A stretch of 64,000 nt of DNA from positions 78,210-142,209 of the forward strand of contig JAIPJF010000007.1 of assembly GCA_021734325.1 (NCBI GenBank), written 5' to 3'. Source of the DNA: Fidelibacterota bacterium (GTDB lineage: Bacteria; Fidelibacterota; UBA8477; JABMPR01). The stretch's first letter is position 1. Every line of letters starts with the position of its first letter. Made by a program: the position numbers and the translations under genes. Below are positions 53,124-63,864 of this stretch, piece by piece. The notes under the pieces were generated by a model. That model worked only from the letters and a program-made list of their open reading frames with translations, had not been told where the DNA came from and searched no databases.

Positions 53124-56100
53124 ACAATTGACCCTTGTTCTTGCCTTCCTTTTCATTGCATTCTCTATGGTAAATGCTGCAATTATAAATGTTCCAGATG
53201 ACCAATCTACTATACAATTAGGAATCGATGCTTCAACAAATAGTGACACAGTATTAGTTCAGCCTGGGACTTATGTTGAGAATATCAATTTCAGCGGAAA
53301 AAATATTGTGGTGGGATCACTTTTCCTAACCACTCAGGATACTTCTTATATTTCATCCACGATCATTGATGGGAATGAAAATGGGAGTGTTGTGAAATTT
53401 GAGAGCGGAGAGAGCACTGATGCAGCGCTAATCGGGTTCTCCATAATAAATGGACTCAATACTCAGGGTGGTGGCATCTATGTTTATGGCTCAGGAGCTA
53501 CATTAAAAAATCTGAGGATAAAAGATAATGGTGCTTGGGATAATGGGGGTGGTTTATGTCTGTACTCCAATGATAATTCAGTGGTGGTGTCAGATTGTAT
53601 TATAAAGGACAACTATTTGACATATTCTATTGGACGAGGTGCAGGCATTACTTTTGGGACTTCAACTACAAAGCAACTCCTAATGACAAATACACTAATA
53701 GCAGGGCATTCAGCTGCTGAATGTGCTGGAATTTATACCGAATCTGGTAATGCTGTTCTTATTAATTGTACGGTAACGAATAACATTGCTGGAAGTCGTG
53801 GTGGCGCCATCGGTATTCGTGGTAGTGATTGTCATATCGATATCTTTAACTCAATTTTATCAAATAATTTTCCTGAAGAGGTATATGTGCTCACAGATGT
53901 TTTCCCGGTAAATACTCTAAATGCTTCCTATTCTCTACTTGGAGAGGGTTGGCTTGGAGAAAGTAATATTGTTGGTGATCCTGCCTTTATAAACACTAGT
54001 GAGTATAGCTTGAGTAGCAATTCTCCTTGCATAGGAGCCGGAATCGATTCTATTGAAATTGATGAGATTTGGTATTACGCGCCAGATACAGATATCAATG
54101 GAAATCCCCGCCCAAACCCAGCAAGCTCAAAGCCAGATATTGGTGCATATGAAAATCCATTAGGTGAACCAGACCCCTTACCTTCGGTTACTTTTCGAGT
54201 AGATATGTCCAATGAAGTTGTGTCTGAAAATGGTGTCCATGTAGGTGGCACTTTTAATGGCTGGATAGCCGATTCTACTGAACTTACCGATCCTGATGGA
54301 GACAACATATACACCTGCACCTTGGTGAATGAGAATTATGGCTTTTATAAAGATGAAGTGATAGAGTATAAATTTATTAACAACAATTCTTGGGCAGGGG
54401 CTGAGTATATATCCGGCAACCGGTTTCACACGATTACTGGTGGAATTGATTCGCTCCCTTCGGTATGCTTCGGATATGCAGTCCCTTGTGATGATGTCCC
54501 TCTGCCCCGAGTGTGGCACATTGCAGTTGATGGTAATGATGAATCAGGAGATGGAACGATTCTTAACCCGTTAGCGACTATTCAGGCGGGGATTGATTCT
54601 AGCAAATACAGTGATACTTTACTGGTCCATCCCGGTACATTCAATGGGCCTATCACAGTGTTTGGAGGAAGAAATCTCGTAATTGGATCTAAATTTCTAA
54701 CGACTCAAGATACATCATATATCACCTCAACTATAATTGATGGTAGTAATAGTTATAGTGTTTTTGCTCTAATTAATAATGATCCGATTAAGTTAAAGGG
54801 GCTCACAATACAAAATGGATCAGCTCAGTTCGGAGCAGGCATTTATATTTTCAATTCTCGGGTAATTCTGGAGAACGTCCGCGTCAAACACAATGATGCG
54901 AGTCTTCAGGGCGGGGGCATACACTTAAAATCTTCTCAAATCGAAATAGTTAATTCAATTATTTCAGACAACAGTGAAAGCTCTGATGGTGGCGCTGGGT
55001 TATTTTTATCCCAGTCAGATGCGATAATTGCTAAGACCATTATAGGTAATAATGCGGGAACAAATTGGGGCGGTGGAATACTACTGGTTGATCAGTCAAA
55101 TTTAGTATTGATGAATTCTATTGTAAATAATAATACAAGTAATGGATCAGGGGGAGGATTCGCAATGCATAAATCAGAAGCGACCATCATCAATTCTGAT
55201 GTTGTAGATAATCCTGGATCTGTAGCAGGAGGTATATTCGCAAATGGCGCAACAGTGAATTTATTCAACAGTATACTACAGGGACATGACTCAGAAATAT
55301 GGGCTGGTGATAGCAGTATAATCAATATTCAATATTCTTTCATACAAGATTATAAAATCCATAACTATGATGAGAGTGCCTCATTTGATAACAAACAATT
55401 ATTAGCAACTAATAGCGCTGGTTTTGACCCAATCCGGCAAAATTATCAGCTGTCAAACTTTTCGCCGTGCATTGGAGCAGGGGCAGATTCAGCAGAAATC
55501 GATGGTACTTGGTACTATGCAAACTCAGTTGACATCGATGGCAATCCCCGTCCCAATCCCGCAGGCTCAAACCCAGACATTGGTGCATACGAAAATCCAC
55601 TGGCAGAACCCATTAAATTTGTAGAGTCAGTGTATCCAGCTCAAAACGCACTTAATGTCAGTCAGAATACAGATATATCAGTTACATTTGGAACTGATAT
55701 CGATCCAGCCTCCATTAACTCTCAAACTTTTGTTGTCCATGCCTCTCAAACTGGATTACATGGTGGAACTTATTCTTATAATTCCGTGACTAGGACCACC
55801 ATTCTAGAATTAGAGGATGAGTTTGCCCCAGGGGAAGCGGTAAATATCACTTTGACCAGCGACGTCCGGAGTAGTGATGGTTTCCCGATAATACCATTCC
55901 AGTGGAGTTTTACTATCGAAACATTTGGGGGAAGTGGTACTTTTTTGGTCCAGGATACTATTTCGTTAGGGGAATATTCAAGTGTAGTATTTACGACTGA
56001 CCTTGACTCAGATGGTGATATGGATATTATCGCCGTAAATCCTGATTTAGATAATATATCAGTGCTGTTTAATGCCGGTGACGCTACTTTTGGGAGTCCG

Positions 56101-59100
56101 TTGACTATTGCAGTTGGCGATTATCCTTGGGCTGGGTCTACGGCTGATCTTGATTCCGATGGTGATAATGATATTATCGTTGTGAATCACGAATCAAACA
56201 ATATTTCAGTAGTATTGAATAATGGTAACAGCACCTTCGCGGATCAGTATTTCGTCGCGGTTGGCGTTCAACCTGTGTCTGTATTTCCAGTCGATCTTGA
56301 TGCTGATGGTGATATAGATCTAATCACACCTAATCGTGGATCAGACAACATTTCGTTATTATCAAATAACGGTGATGGTACTTTTGAGGATCAGGATACA
56401 GTAACAATAAATGGTGGACCGAGGTCAATATTTTCGACTGATCTTGATTCTGATGGTGATATGGACATCATTACTGCAAATGCGAATTCAGATAATATTG
56501 CAGTACTCATAAATATTGGCAACGGTACTTTTACGGATCCTCAATACTACATGTCAGGTGCAGCTCCATTGACAGTATTCTCAGCAGATTTTGACGCCGA
56601 TGGTGATATGGATATTGTTTCAACTAATTATGAATCAGACAATATTTCGTTATTCTCAAATGAGGGTGATGGTACTTTTATTGAGCAGACCACTCTTGCG
56701 ATTGGCGATTCACCTTATTCATTATTCTCGACTGATCTTGATTCCGATGGAAATCTGGACATTATATCATCATATATGATCGGGAATAATATTTCAGTGC
56801 TGATAAATAACGGCAATGGTACTTTTCAGGAGCACGATACGATTGAGGTCAGCGATAACACCCGTTCAGTCTTTTCGGCTGATCTGGACTCTGACGGCGA
56901 TATGGATATAATCACCGCAAATTGGGACTTTAATAACATTTCAATTTTATTAAATATCAGTACTCTATCGGTTAATTTTGATTTAGATACTGAGGGTGAA
57001 CAATCAGAAATAATTCAGTTTGGTTATATTATTACAAACCCAGAAAGTAATACTATAAACCTATTGTGTGAATATTCGATTGATCATGAACTCACCTGGT
57101 ATATAGCAACGGTTTCTGGAGACACGACTGATCTCAATTCAGAAGCCTGGACTGGAACCCTCACGTGGGATTCCTATGCTGATTTGCCGGGTCAGGATAT
57201 TTCCAATGTTAATTTTCGTCTAACCCCATATAGTGATACAGAAACTGGCTGGGCTGGAACGGTTAGCTTCCACCTAGACAATAATCGCGTCCCATTTGTT
57301 GTTTTAGCAAGCATCTCAGGTGAACAGCGATTGGATATTGATATATCCTATCAGTTATCTGATACTGAAACAGATTCCCTGGGCTTGCTTTGTGAATACT
57401 ATGATCCATCCACCTCAGTCTGGAGAACAGCCACAGTAACTGGGGATACCGCAGGTATTGAGAGTTTTGCAGGTCAAATCATCTGGAATTCATTGTCGGA
57501 TCTCCCCATCGCCTTTGGGGAAGGCTTATTCCGAATTACCCCTTACGATAATGATCCCGGTGTGGCGGACACGGTAGAGATCTTTCTGGACCAATTGGGA
57601 CTTGCTGCCGTCAGTTCAATTTCTAATTACTCAACAGAGCTGAGCGGAGATATTACTGTTGACTACCAGATTTCGGATGATGAAGAGGATGACATTGATC
57701 TCCACCTGGAGTATTCCTCAGATTCAGGGACGAATTGGGATACTGCTAATGTAACAGGAGCAGTATCAGGACTCACATCATCCAACTATTCAGGAAACCT
57801 GATCTGGCATTCTAAATCAGATTTGCCCGGGATTGACATCACGACTATTCGACTACGGCTGACACCGAATGATGGTAACCCTGGCTTTCCATTGGAAACA
57901 GAGGACTTTCACCTGGATAACAATTTACCCCCCGCAATATCAGAAATTACCATCCCGGACACCATCGCCGTGCTGGCCGCCCTTGCATATGATCTGACTG
58001 ACATGGAAAACGATACCCTTTCTCTGGAGATCACATATTCCACAGACCAGGGTACCACATGGTTTGGCGGGGAGTCTGGATTCGGAACATACAAGATCTA
58101 CCCAGGTGGATATTCGGACAGCTTCGACTGGTACACCTATGAAAGTTTTGGTTTTCAACGTCTCCAGGACGTATGGGTTAATTTCAGTGTGAGTGATAAT
58201 GATCCAGGATCAGATACGACACTTAAAAATATTTCCATCTTGAATTACCCCGCGGAATACACAGGCGATCTTGAGATTACCGCAGAGGATCTAGCCATTT
58301 TTGCGGCAGCATGGAATGCAGAGCCACAAGACTTGATCTATGAGATCGGCCCTGCTTCAGGATCAGTTCCTGAACTGACTCCAGAACCTGATGGTATCAT
58401 GAATGTTGAGGATCTAGCCGTTTTCATCCAGATGTGGAACTGGTCATTTACCAATAATGGTCTGAAAAAGCCCCATCAATTGGCTAAAACCAGTTTGGAA
58501 TCTTCATCCTGGCTGGATTTTGAGACTCAAAGTCCTGAAGATGTTTGGACATCAAATGGGTCAACATCAGTATCGATTGAGACCGAAAGAGAGGATATCC
58601 TCCAGGTGGAGTTGATTGTCGAACAATCATCGCCACTGCTGTCAGTCAATTTCATGGAAGGTGATTACTTCGAGGATCGCTTCCTGTCCAGTCCCGTATT
58701 CAAGGAAGTAAGCAATGATAGCACCCTGTCTTCATGTTGCATCACTGGCCTGGGAGTACAGGATGTCCAAAATGGCTCGGGTACAATTGCCGAACTTGAT
58801 CTATCCAACCTGACGGGGAGCACCGAAACAGTATACCTGCTCTATCGGATATGGAGTATTTCAGGTGCTGAGGTGGAATCGGGACAGATCAGTCTTGATG
58901 TAGAATCTCAAGTCCCAGACAAGTATACCCTGGAACAGAATTTTCCCAATCCCTTTAATCCAAGCACGACGATTCGCTATACTTTGCCTGAAGCCACAGA
59001 GATTCGACTCAATATTTACAATATCCGTGGGGAACTGGTGCAGTCACTGGTGTCTGAGCATCAGGAAGCAGGGTATTATCAACTCACCTGGTCTGGAGAA

Positions 59101-59196
59101 TCAGCTCGAGGAGCTCCGTCACCTGCTGGATTATATTTCTGCAGGATCCAAACACCCCAATTCACTGAGACCAAGAAAATGGTTTTCCTCAAATAA
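53113..59196 (+). CDS. Giant secreted protein: beta-helix, VCBS, Ig-like, dockerin-like and type IX sorting domains
   Basis: 2,027 residues. The start is ATG 53113 (MLSKQLTLVLAFLFIAFS signal peptide), overlapping the cohesin gene. Domain order: right-handed beta-helix (~residues 30-340), starch-binding-like module (~355-450, VTFRVDMSNEVVSENGVHVG), second beta-helix (~465-830), Ig-like Big_5 module (~835-940), seven VCBS/FG-GAP units of ~49 residues (DLDSDGDMDII pattern, ~945-1,270), four Ig-like units (~1,280-1,700), dockerin-like segment (ITAEDLAIFAAAWN and NVEDLAVFIQMWN), and a C-terminal NFPNPFNPSTTIRYTLPE sorting domain. It is likely exported by type IX secretion and surface attached. The ligand is unknown. 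Confidence 0.88.
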   Translation: MLSKQLTLVLAFLFIAFSMVNAAIINVPDDQSTIQLGIDASTNSDTVLVQPGTYVENINFSGKNIVVGSLFLTTQDTSYISSTIIDGNENGSVVKFESGESTDAALIGFSIINGLNTQGGGIYVYGSGATLKNLRIKDNGAWDNGGGLCLYSNDNSVVVSDCIIKDNYLTYSIGRGAGITFGTSTTKQLLMTNTLIAGHSAAECAGIYTESGNAVLINCTVTNNIAGSRGGAIGIRGSDCHIDIFNSILSNNFPEEVYVLTDVFPVNTLNASYSLLGEGWLGESNIVGDPAFINTSEYSLSSNSPCIGAGIDSIEIDEIWYYAPDTDINGNPRPNPASSKPDIGAYENPLGEPDPLPSVTFRVDMSNEVVSENGVHVGGTFNGWIADSTELTDPDGDNIYTCTLVNENYGFYKDEVIEYKFINNNSWAGAEYISGNRFHTITGGIDSLPSVCFGYAVPCDDVPLPRVWHIAVDGNDESGDGTILNPLATIQAGIDSSKYSDTLLVHPGTFNGPITVFGGRNLVIGSKFLTTQDTSYITSTIIDGSNSYSVFALINNDPIKLKGLTIQNGSAQFGAGIYIFNSRVILENVRVKHNDASLQGGGIHLKSSQIEIVNSIISDNSESSDGGAGLFLSQSDAIIAKTIIGNNAGTNWGGGILLVDQSNLVLMNSIVNNNTSNGSGGGFAMHKSEATIINSDVVDNPGSVAGGIFANGATVNLFNSILQGHDSEIWAGDSSIINIQYSFIQDYKIHNYDESASFDNKQLLATNSAGFDPIRQNYQLSNFSPCIGAGADSAEIDGTWYYANSVDIDGNPRPNPAGSNPDIGAYENPLAEPIKFVESVYPAQNALNVSQNTDISVTFGTDIDPASINSQTFVVHASQTGLHGGTYSYNSVTRTTILELEDEFAPGEAVNITLTSDVRSSDGFPIIPFQWSFTIETFGGSGTFLVQDTISLGEYSSVVFTTDLDSDGDMDIIAVNPDLDNISVLFNAGDATFGSPLTIAVGDYPWAGSTADLDSDGDNDIIVVNHESNNISVVLNNGNSTFADQYFVAVGVQPVSVFPVDLDADGDIDLITPNRGSDNISLLSNNGDGTFEDQDTVTINGGPRSIFSTDLDSDGDMDIITANANSDNIAVLINIGNGTFTDPQYYMSGAAPLTVFSADFDADGDMDIVSTNYESDNISLFSNEGDGTFIEQTTLAIGDSPYSLFSTDLDSDGNLDIISSYMIGNNISVLINNGNGTFQEHDTIEVSDNTRSVFSADLDSDGDMDIITANWDFNNISILLNISTLSVNFDLDTEGEQSEIIQFGYIITNPESNTINLLCEYSIDHELTWYIATVSGDTTDLNSEAWTGTLTWDSYADLPGQDISNVNFRLTPYSDTETGWAGTVSFHLDNNRVPFVVLASISGEQRLDIDISYQLSDTETDSLGLLCEYYDPSTSVWRTATVTGDTAGIESFAGQIIWNSLSDLPIAFGEGLFRITPYDNDPGVADTVEIFLDQLGLAAVSSISNYSTELSGDITVDYQISDDEEDDIDLHLEYSSDSGTNWDTANVTGAVSGLTSSNYSGNLIWHSKSDLPGIDITTIRLRLTPNDGNPGFPLETEDFHLDNNLPPAISEITIPDTIAVLAALAYDLTDMENDTLSLEITYSTDQGTTWFGGESGFGTYKIYPGGYSDSFDWYTYESFGFQRLQDVWVNFSVSDNDPGSDTTLKNISILNYPAEYTGDLEITAEDLAIFAAAWNAEPQDLIYEIGPASGSVPELTPEPDGIMNVEDLAVFIQMWNWSFTNNGLKKPHQLAKTSLESSSWLDFETQSPEDVWTSNGSTSVSIETEREDILQVELIVEQSSPLLSVNFMEGDYFEDRFLSSPVFKEVSNDSTLSSCCITGLGVQDVQNGSGTIAELDLSNLTGSTETVYLLYRIWSISGAEVESGQISLDVESQVPDKYTLEQNFPNPFNPSTTIRYTLPEATEIRLNIYNIRGELVQSLVSEHQEAGYYQLTWSGESARGAPSPAGLYFCRIQTPQFTETKKMVFLK

Positions 59197-59207
59197 ATCG
59201 GGTCTCA

Positions 59208-61400
59208 ATGGATTTCACACAAGTTAGCAGGCATTACCATCGGAAACGCTTCAAGGCGCTTCTGGCGCTAGTTGTGGCCCTCCTGTCGCTATTTATTTCA
59301 AGAGTTCCGGTCATTGATGACCTGGAAAAGCGTTTGCTGGACTACCGCTTTCAGAACTGGTCTCATACAGCAAAACCAGATTCAAATATCATTATCATTA
59401 GCATTGACAATTCCAGCCTTGACTATTTTGCAGAGAATGGGATATCCTGGCCTTGGCCACGATCCTTTTATGCCCATGTAGTGGACTACCTGACAGACGC
59501 CGGTGCGAAACAGATTGTATTTGATATGCTCTTTACCCATGCAGATGCAGATCGCTCTGAGACAGATGCTGAGGAAACCGATACCCAGTTCGCCCTGGCC
59601 ATGGAGAGGAGTAAGAGGAGCATTTTGGGGGAAATGATCAACGGCGACATCTTTAACCAATCTCAATCACACTCAGAACTGGATAAAAATGGAACATCAA
59701 ACCTGGATACACTCAGGGGTGAAAGCGTCATTGTTCGCCCCATCCCACTACTTATGGGTGCCTGTCAGGGAGTGGGACATACGAATATACTTCCAGATGA
59801 AGATGGTATTCTCAGGCATACTAAGCCCCTCTTCAAAAGGAGTGGTATGCATGTATTCAGTCTTGCCGCAGTTGCATATATTCAAGGTTCTGGGATACGG
59901 AATATTAAATGGGATGATGAACATTTGGTTATGGGCAATACTGAAGTTCCCCTCACCAATGGTGATGATCTTTTACTCGATTGGTACGGCTCACCAGGTC
60001 CAATGGGGTCCTTTCCATATCTATCCTTTAGCTCGGTGATCCAATCGGCCAGTGCTGTGAAAAATGGCGGTATCCCCCAATTCAAGTTAGAGTACTTCAA
60101 AGATAAAATTGTATTTATTGGAGCTGATGCAGCAGGTCTGCGTGATCTGAAATCAACGCCTGTTTCGCAAAGAGATATGCATCCTGGGATGGAAATCTGG
60201 GCGACCGCCCTCAGTAATTTAAACCAGAAAGATTTTATCTATCCGTTTTCAACATTTGTTCTCTACTTGATTACCATGTTAATATCCTTTACGGCTCTCC
60301 TTAGTTTTGATCGCATGAAAGCACGATATGCTTTTGGCATACTGCTGGGGTCATTTGCTGCCTTTGTCGCGCTGGCATATGTGCTCTGGATGATGCATCC
60401 CCGATATTTCCTCCCAATTGTACCTGCAATAATGGTGAGTGTCCTCTCATACTTGGTCGTCCTTTCAAATGAAATGAGGGAGCGTTTATTTTTGAAACAG
60501 GTATTTGGTCCATATATATCCCCTGAGTTGATGAAAGTAGTTTACAGGACGCGTGAAATTCCTGAGTTGGGTGGAGACCAGATTGAAGGGACTGCATTCT
60601 TTAGTGACATTCAGGATTTCACTGGAATTTCCGAGAAATTAGGACCGACACAGCTTGTATCGCTTTTAAATGAATATCTCACAGAGATGACAGATATTCT
60701 CATCGCCCATGGAGGGACACTGGACAAGTATGAAGGCGATGCAATTATAGCTTTTTTCGGTGCTCCCGTTCACAATCAAAATCATCCGCTAAACGCAGTC
60801 ACAGCTGCCATCGAAATGCAGAAGGGGTTGGACCGATTGCGGGAAAAATGGCGTCATGAGGGTGATATGTGGCCTCCTGAGATCAAGGATATCCAGATGC
60901 GGATCGGTATCAACTCTGGGGAGATGATGGTAGGAAATGTCGGTAGCAGGGGGCGTATGAATTTCACCATGATGGGTGACACCGTGAATGTGGCAGCCAG
61001 GCTGGAAACATCAGCAAAGCAATATGGCATACTCACCCATATCAGCGCAGAAACAGCCCGGAATCTTCCCGAAAGCATCAGCTCTAGAAGCCTGGGGAAA
61101 AGCCGCTTAGCTGGAAAGTCCCAGGTGTCGGAGAGCTTTGAGATTCTGGGGTACACTGCAGATTTATCTCAAGAAGAAAAGGAACTCCTGAAACTATGGC
61201 CACAGGGTCTGGAGGCAATAAGGGAACGGGATTGGGACCTGGCCGCGTCACTTTTCAAGAAGACCAAACAACTGGAGCGTCAGATTACGAGACAAGCAAC
61301 AAATCCCAGCCATGTCTATCTGGAGGTTCGCATACCGTATTGGCGATCACTGGAATTGGGAGATGACTGGCAGGCTATCTGGGAATTTGATAAAAAATAA
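59208..61400 (+). CDS. CHASE2-domain adenylate/guanylate cyclase
   Basis: 730 residues. N-terminal helix (LLALVVALLSLFISRVPVID), extracytoplasmic CHASE2 domain (~30-340; IIIISIDNSSLDYFAENGIS, VFDMLFTHADADRSE), three transmembrane helices (~345-420), and a class III cyclase domain (~465-650) with metal Asp in FFSDIQDFTGISEKLG, the KYEGDAIIAFFGAPVHNQNH loop and GRMNFTMMGDTVNVAARLE. It should make cAMP (possibly cGMP) in response to an envelope signal. It follows the giant protein with a 12-base gap, so regulation of surface adhesion is plausible. Confidence 0.93.
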   Translation: MDFTQVSRHYHRKRFKALLALVVALLSLFISRVPVIDDLEKRLLDYRFQNWSHTAKPDSNIIIISIDNSSLDYFAENGISWPWPRSFYAHVVDYLTDAGAKQIVFDMLFTHADADRSETDAEETDTQFALAMERSKRSILGEMINGDIFNQSQSHSELDKNGTSNLDTLRGESVIVRPIPLLMGACQGVGHTNILPDEDGILRHTKPLFKRSGMHVFSLAAVAYIQGSGIRNIKWDDEHLVMGNTEVPLTNGDDLLLDWYGSPGPMGSFPYLSFSSVIQSASAVKNGGIPQFKLEYFKDKIVFIGADAAGLRDLKSTPVSQRDMHPGMEIWATALSNLNQKDFIYPFSTFVLYLITMLISFTALLSFDRMKARYAFGILLGSFAAFVALAYVLWMMHPRYFLPIVPAIMVSVLSYLVVLSNEMRERLFLKQVFGPYISPELMKVVYRTREIPELGGDQIEGTAFFSDIQDFTGISEKLGPTQLVSLLNEYLTEMTDILIAHGGTLDKYEGDAIIAFFGAPVHNQNHPLNAVTAAIEMQKGLDRLREKWRHEGDMWPPEIKDIQMRIGINSGEMMVGNVGSRGRMNFTMMGDTVNVAARLETSAKQYGILTHISAETARNLPESISSRSLGKSRLAGKSQVSESFEILGYTADLSQEEKELLKLWPQGLEAIRERDWDLAASLFKKTKQLERQITRQATNPSHVYLEVRIPYWRSLELGDDWQAIWEFDKK

Positions 61401-61413
61401 GATGGAATGAGGA

Positions 61414-62625
61414 ATGATGAAACGGCTGATACTATTAGTGGTGCTGCTTGTGGGATTGCTGTCAGCAGAGACGATCAAACGCGACCGAACGGCCCTGAGG
61501 ACGGGACCCGGTGCTTGGTTCCCCTTGATTGCCGAGTTGTCTAAGGGAACGGAGATTAAGCTTATTCAGGATGGTGATTCGTGGATACATATTAAAGCGA
61601 ACTCCAATGAGGGCTTCGTATCCAGGAAATCGCTGGAGGGTAAGGTAGAAAAACAGGATGTGTTTGCCCAGATGGCCATGATGTCTTCACCTTCAAGCGT
61701 ATCTCAGGCAGGGGTCTCGGCTGCTGTAAAGGGGTTCGCAGACCGCTTCAACAAGCGTATGAAAGGTGATCCTGAAGCCTTGAATTATTTACTGGCGTAT
61801 AAGCCTGATTACAGTGGATATCAGTCCTTCCATAGCGAACTCCTGACGCCCAGACAGTTAAAAAAGTTGAGAGGCAAAATTGATCTGCCCAGGTTGAAGA
61901 AGGATAAGCCATTTAGCTTTTCAGAAGAGGGAAGTGGACTGTCTGTGGCTGCTAAACTGGCATCCATGGGCCTGGTTAAGAATGAAGAGCTTATGAATTA
62001 TGTGAATTTGGTGGGCACCTATGTCGCACAGCAGAGTCATGGATATGACATTCCCTTCCGTTTCTTCATTTTAGATCAGGATGGTGTGAATGGATATGCC
62101 TGCCCCGGAGGAATCATCTTCATTACCAGAGGAGCACTTGAACTGATGGAGTCTGAGGCAGAGCTGGCCTGCTTTCTTGGACATGAGATCTCCCATGTGG
62201 TTTACCGGCATGGTATGAAGGAGATGGAGGAGCGTAAGGAAATGATCATTGCCGGTAACGCAATTGATGAACTATCCCAGGTAGTGGAGGAAACAGAAGA
62301 AGAAAAGGCAACCAGTCAGGAATTAGATGATATAGCTCTAAATTCGTATGAGACCATTTTCAGTGGCAGATTAGGGGATTATGAGGAGCAGGCGGATGAA
62401 ATCGGAATATTGTATGCAGCAAGATCCGGTTATGATCCAAATTCAATGGTTAGCTTTCTTGAGCGAGTAGGCAAGAACAATGCAATGCAGGGGAGTGATC
62501 ACTATTCTGCCTCCCAAAATGAGTTGCGTATTAAGCGTATTAATAAATATCTCAATGCCAGGCGTTGGAAGAAAACTATGTTTGTTGACCATCAGGGCAG
62601 ATTTATAAAATTGGTCTCTTTCTGA
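61414..62625 (+). CDS. Exported M48 zinc protease with SH3 domain
   Basis: 403 residues. Signal peptide (ILLVVLLVGLLSAE), SH3b domain (~20-75; ALRTGPGAWFPLIAELSKGT), then an M48 domain: HEISH zinc motif at His257, GGIIFITRGALELMES and third ligand in YEEQADEIGILYAARSG. Outer-membrane BepA/YfgC-type relatives perform envelope proteolysis; the SH3 domain suggests cell-wall binding. Start at 61414 or the second Met at 61417. Confidence 0.9.
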   Translation: MMKRLILLVVLLVGLLSAETIKRDRTALRTGPGAWFPLIAELSKGTEIKLIQDGDSWIHIKANSNEGFVSRKSLEGKVEKQDVFAQMAMMSSPSSVSQAGVSAAVKGFADRFNKRMKGDPEALNYLLAYKPDYSGYQSFHSELLTPRQLKKLRGKIDLPRLKKDKPFSFSEEGSGLSVAAKLASMGLVKNEELMNYVNLVGTYVAQQSHGYDIPFRFFILDQDGVNGYACPGGIIFITRGALELMESEAELACFLGHEISHVVYRHGMKEMEERKEMIIAGNAIDELSQVVEETEEEKATSQELDDIALNSYETIFSGRLGDYEEQADEIGILYAARSGYDPNSMVSFLERVGKNNAMQGSDHYSASQNELRIKRINKYLNARRWKKTMFVDHQGRFIKLVSF

Positions 62626-62972
62626 TAATTGGATAAATAAGAGGCCTCTGATCCATCTTCGTCCTCTGGACTTCAATGAACCTACTTCGCTCCAATAATT
62701 AAATGAGTTTCTTGACGCATATTGAATTCGGGGTATGAGGTAAAATAAGTGCAGATCGATCTGCTAAAGTCCAAGCACTGACGATCCTCCCAGATTTACG
62801 CCACTTTCAAAGTGAGCATTTTCTGTTCTTTTTTCCCCACTGTTCTGTTTACTGATAAGAGCTGCTGATATCATAAAGAATTGAGCAAAAGCATGTATGG
62901 ATGGTCTACAAGATCGTAATCAAATACCTCAGCCAAAACTGATGCTCAGGCAAAAAAAAAGAATCTGAAGCT

Positions 62973-63197
62973 ATGAATAGGTTTGTGTCAGCGAGTCGAG
63001 GGCTGGATGAGGAGCACTTTTCAGAACCAAGTCATAAAAGTAGTAGGAAGCACAAACCAAATTCTGATATAACATCTAGAAAGCCTTTAACAGTGTAGGA
63101 AGAATTTGATGGGCGAATCAGCAGATGGTATAAGGAAGCTTGGGACTCTTCAAATCAGCCAGACTTTTGGAACGAGAGTGAAACAGAGGAATGGTAA
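62973..63197 (+). pseudogene. 75-codon reading frame interrupted by one in-frame TAG
   Basis: ATG 62973 to TAA 63197 stays in frame apart from TAG at codon 42 (63096-63098). The second half is protein-like (DFWNESETEEW). No family recognised. Either a decayed gene or chance. The rest of 62,626-63,724 holds no gene that I can support. Confidence 0.3.
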
Positions 63198-63724
63198 AAA
63201 CCTTCAGATTATAAACCGGAGACCTTAAAAGATTCCTAATCCCTCGATCTTACCGCGTAATGCTCTATCCCACAATCAATTACCGTAATCCTAAAAACAA
63301 TATGTGCATTTGGTGATACGCTTTAATCATAATTATGATCATCTGCATATCATTTCCCGTATACGCGATTTCTTTCATCAGTTGTACCATTGAGGAGTAA
63401 GGGAAATCCGAGATAGATATCCGGTTAGGATAGCCGGATGTGGTGAAACAATGCCTTATCGAAAGATCGAACTCGGTTTGGTCGAAACCATCACCCCCAG
63501 GTGAAGGAAGGGTTGAGACAAGAAAACGCGAAGGGAGCTCCGCACTTTCAGCTACACTCAATATGGTTCAAACAAGACTAATTATGTCATGTAGTTGCAC
63601 ATGTCAAGTATTCTTATATCTTTTATGCTCTAATAGGTAGTAAAAACAGTTGGTCATGAAGTAATTGCAATGGTCATTCGTTGGCAGTATCATTCTAGGC
63701 CCATCTGATTTGATTGATCGATAG

Positions 63725-63864
63725 GGATTTGTTTCCGGTATAGAGGGCGCACTTATAAAGAGTCTATTAGTATATATCATCAAAAACTATCAGGAGCATA
63801 CACCAGAACGATATAGGGGGAATTGTCGTTTTACACCGACTTGTTCGGAGTACGCAATACAAGC
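63725..63864 (+). pseudogene. yidD remnant truncated by an IS3-family insertion
   Basis: The frame encodes 46 residues ending at the IS border, and contains the YidD signature NCRFTPTCSEYAIQA with both conserved cysteines. An upstream in-frame stop (63722) and the lack of a start codon show the N-terminus is decayed, and the C-terminus is replaced by insertion-sequence DNA. YidD helps YidC-dependent membrane insertion; a functional copy must lie elsewhere if needed. Confidence 0.7.

Noticed and set aside
55960..56950. CRISPR array-like periodic repeats
   Set aside because: The periodic units are coding VCBS repeats in frame, with no spacers or leader.
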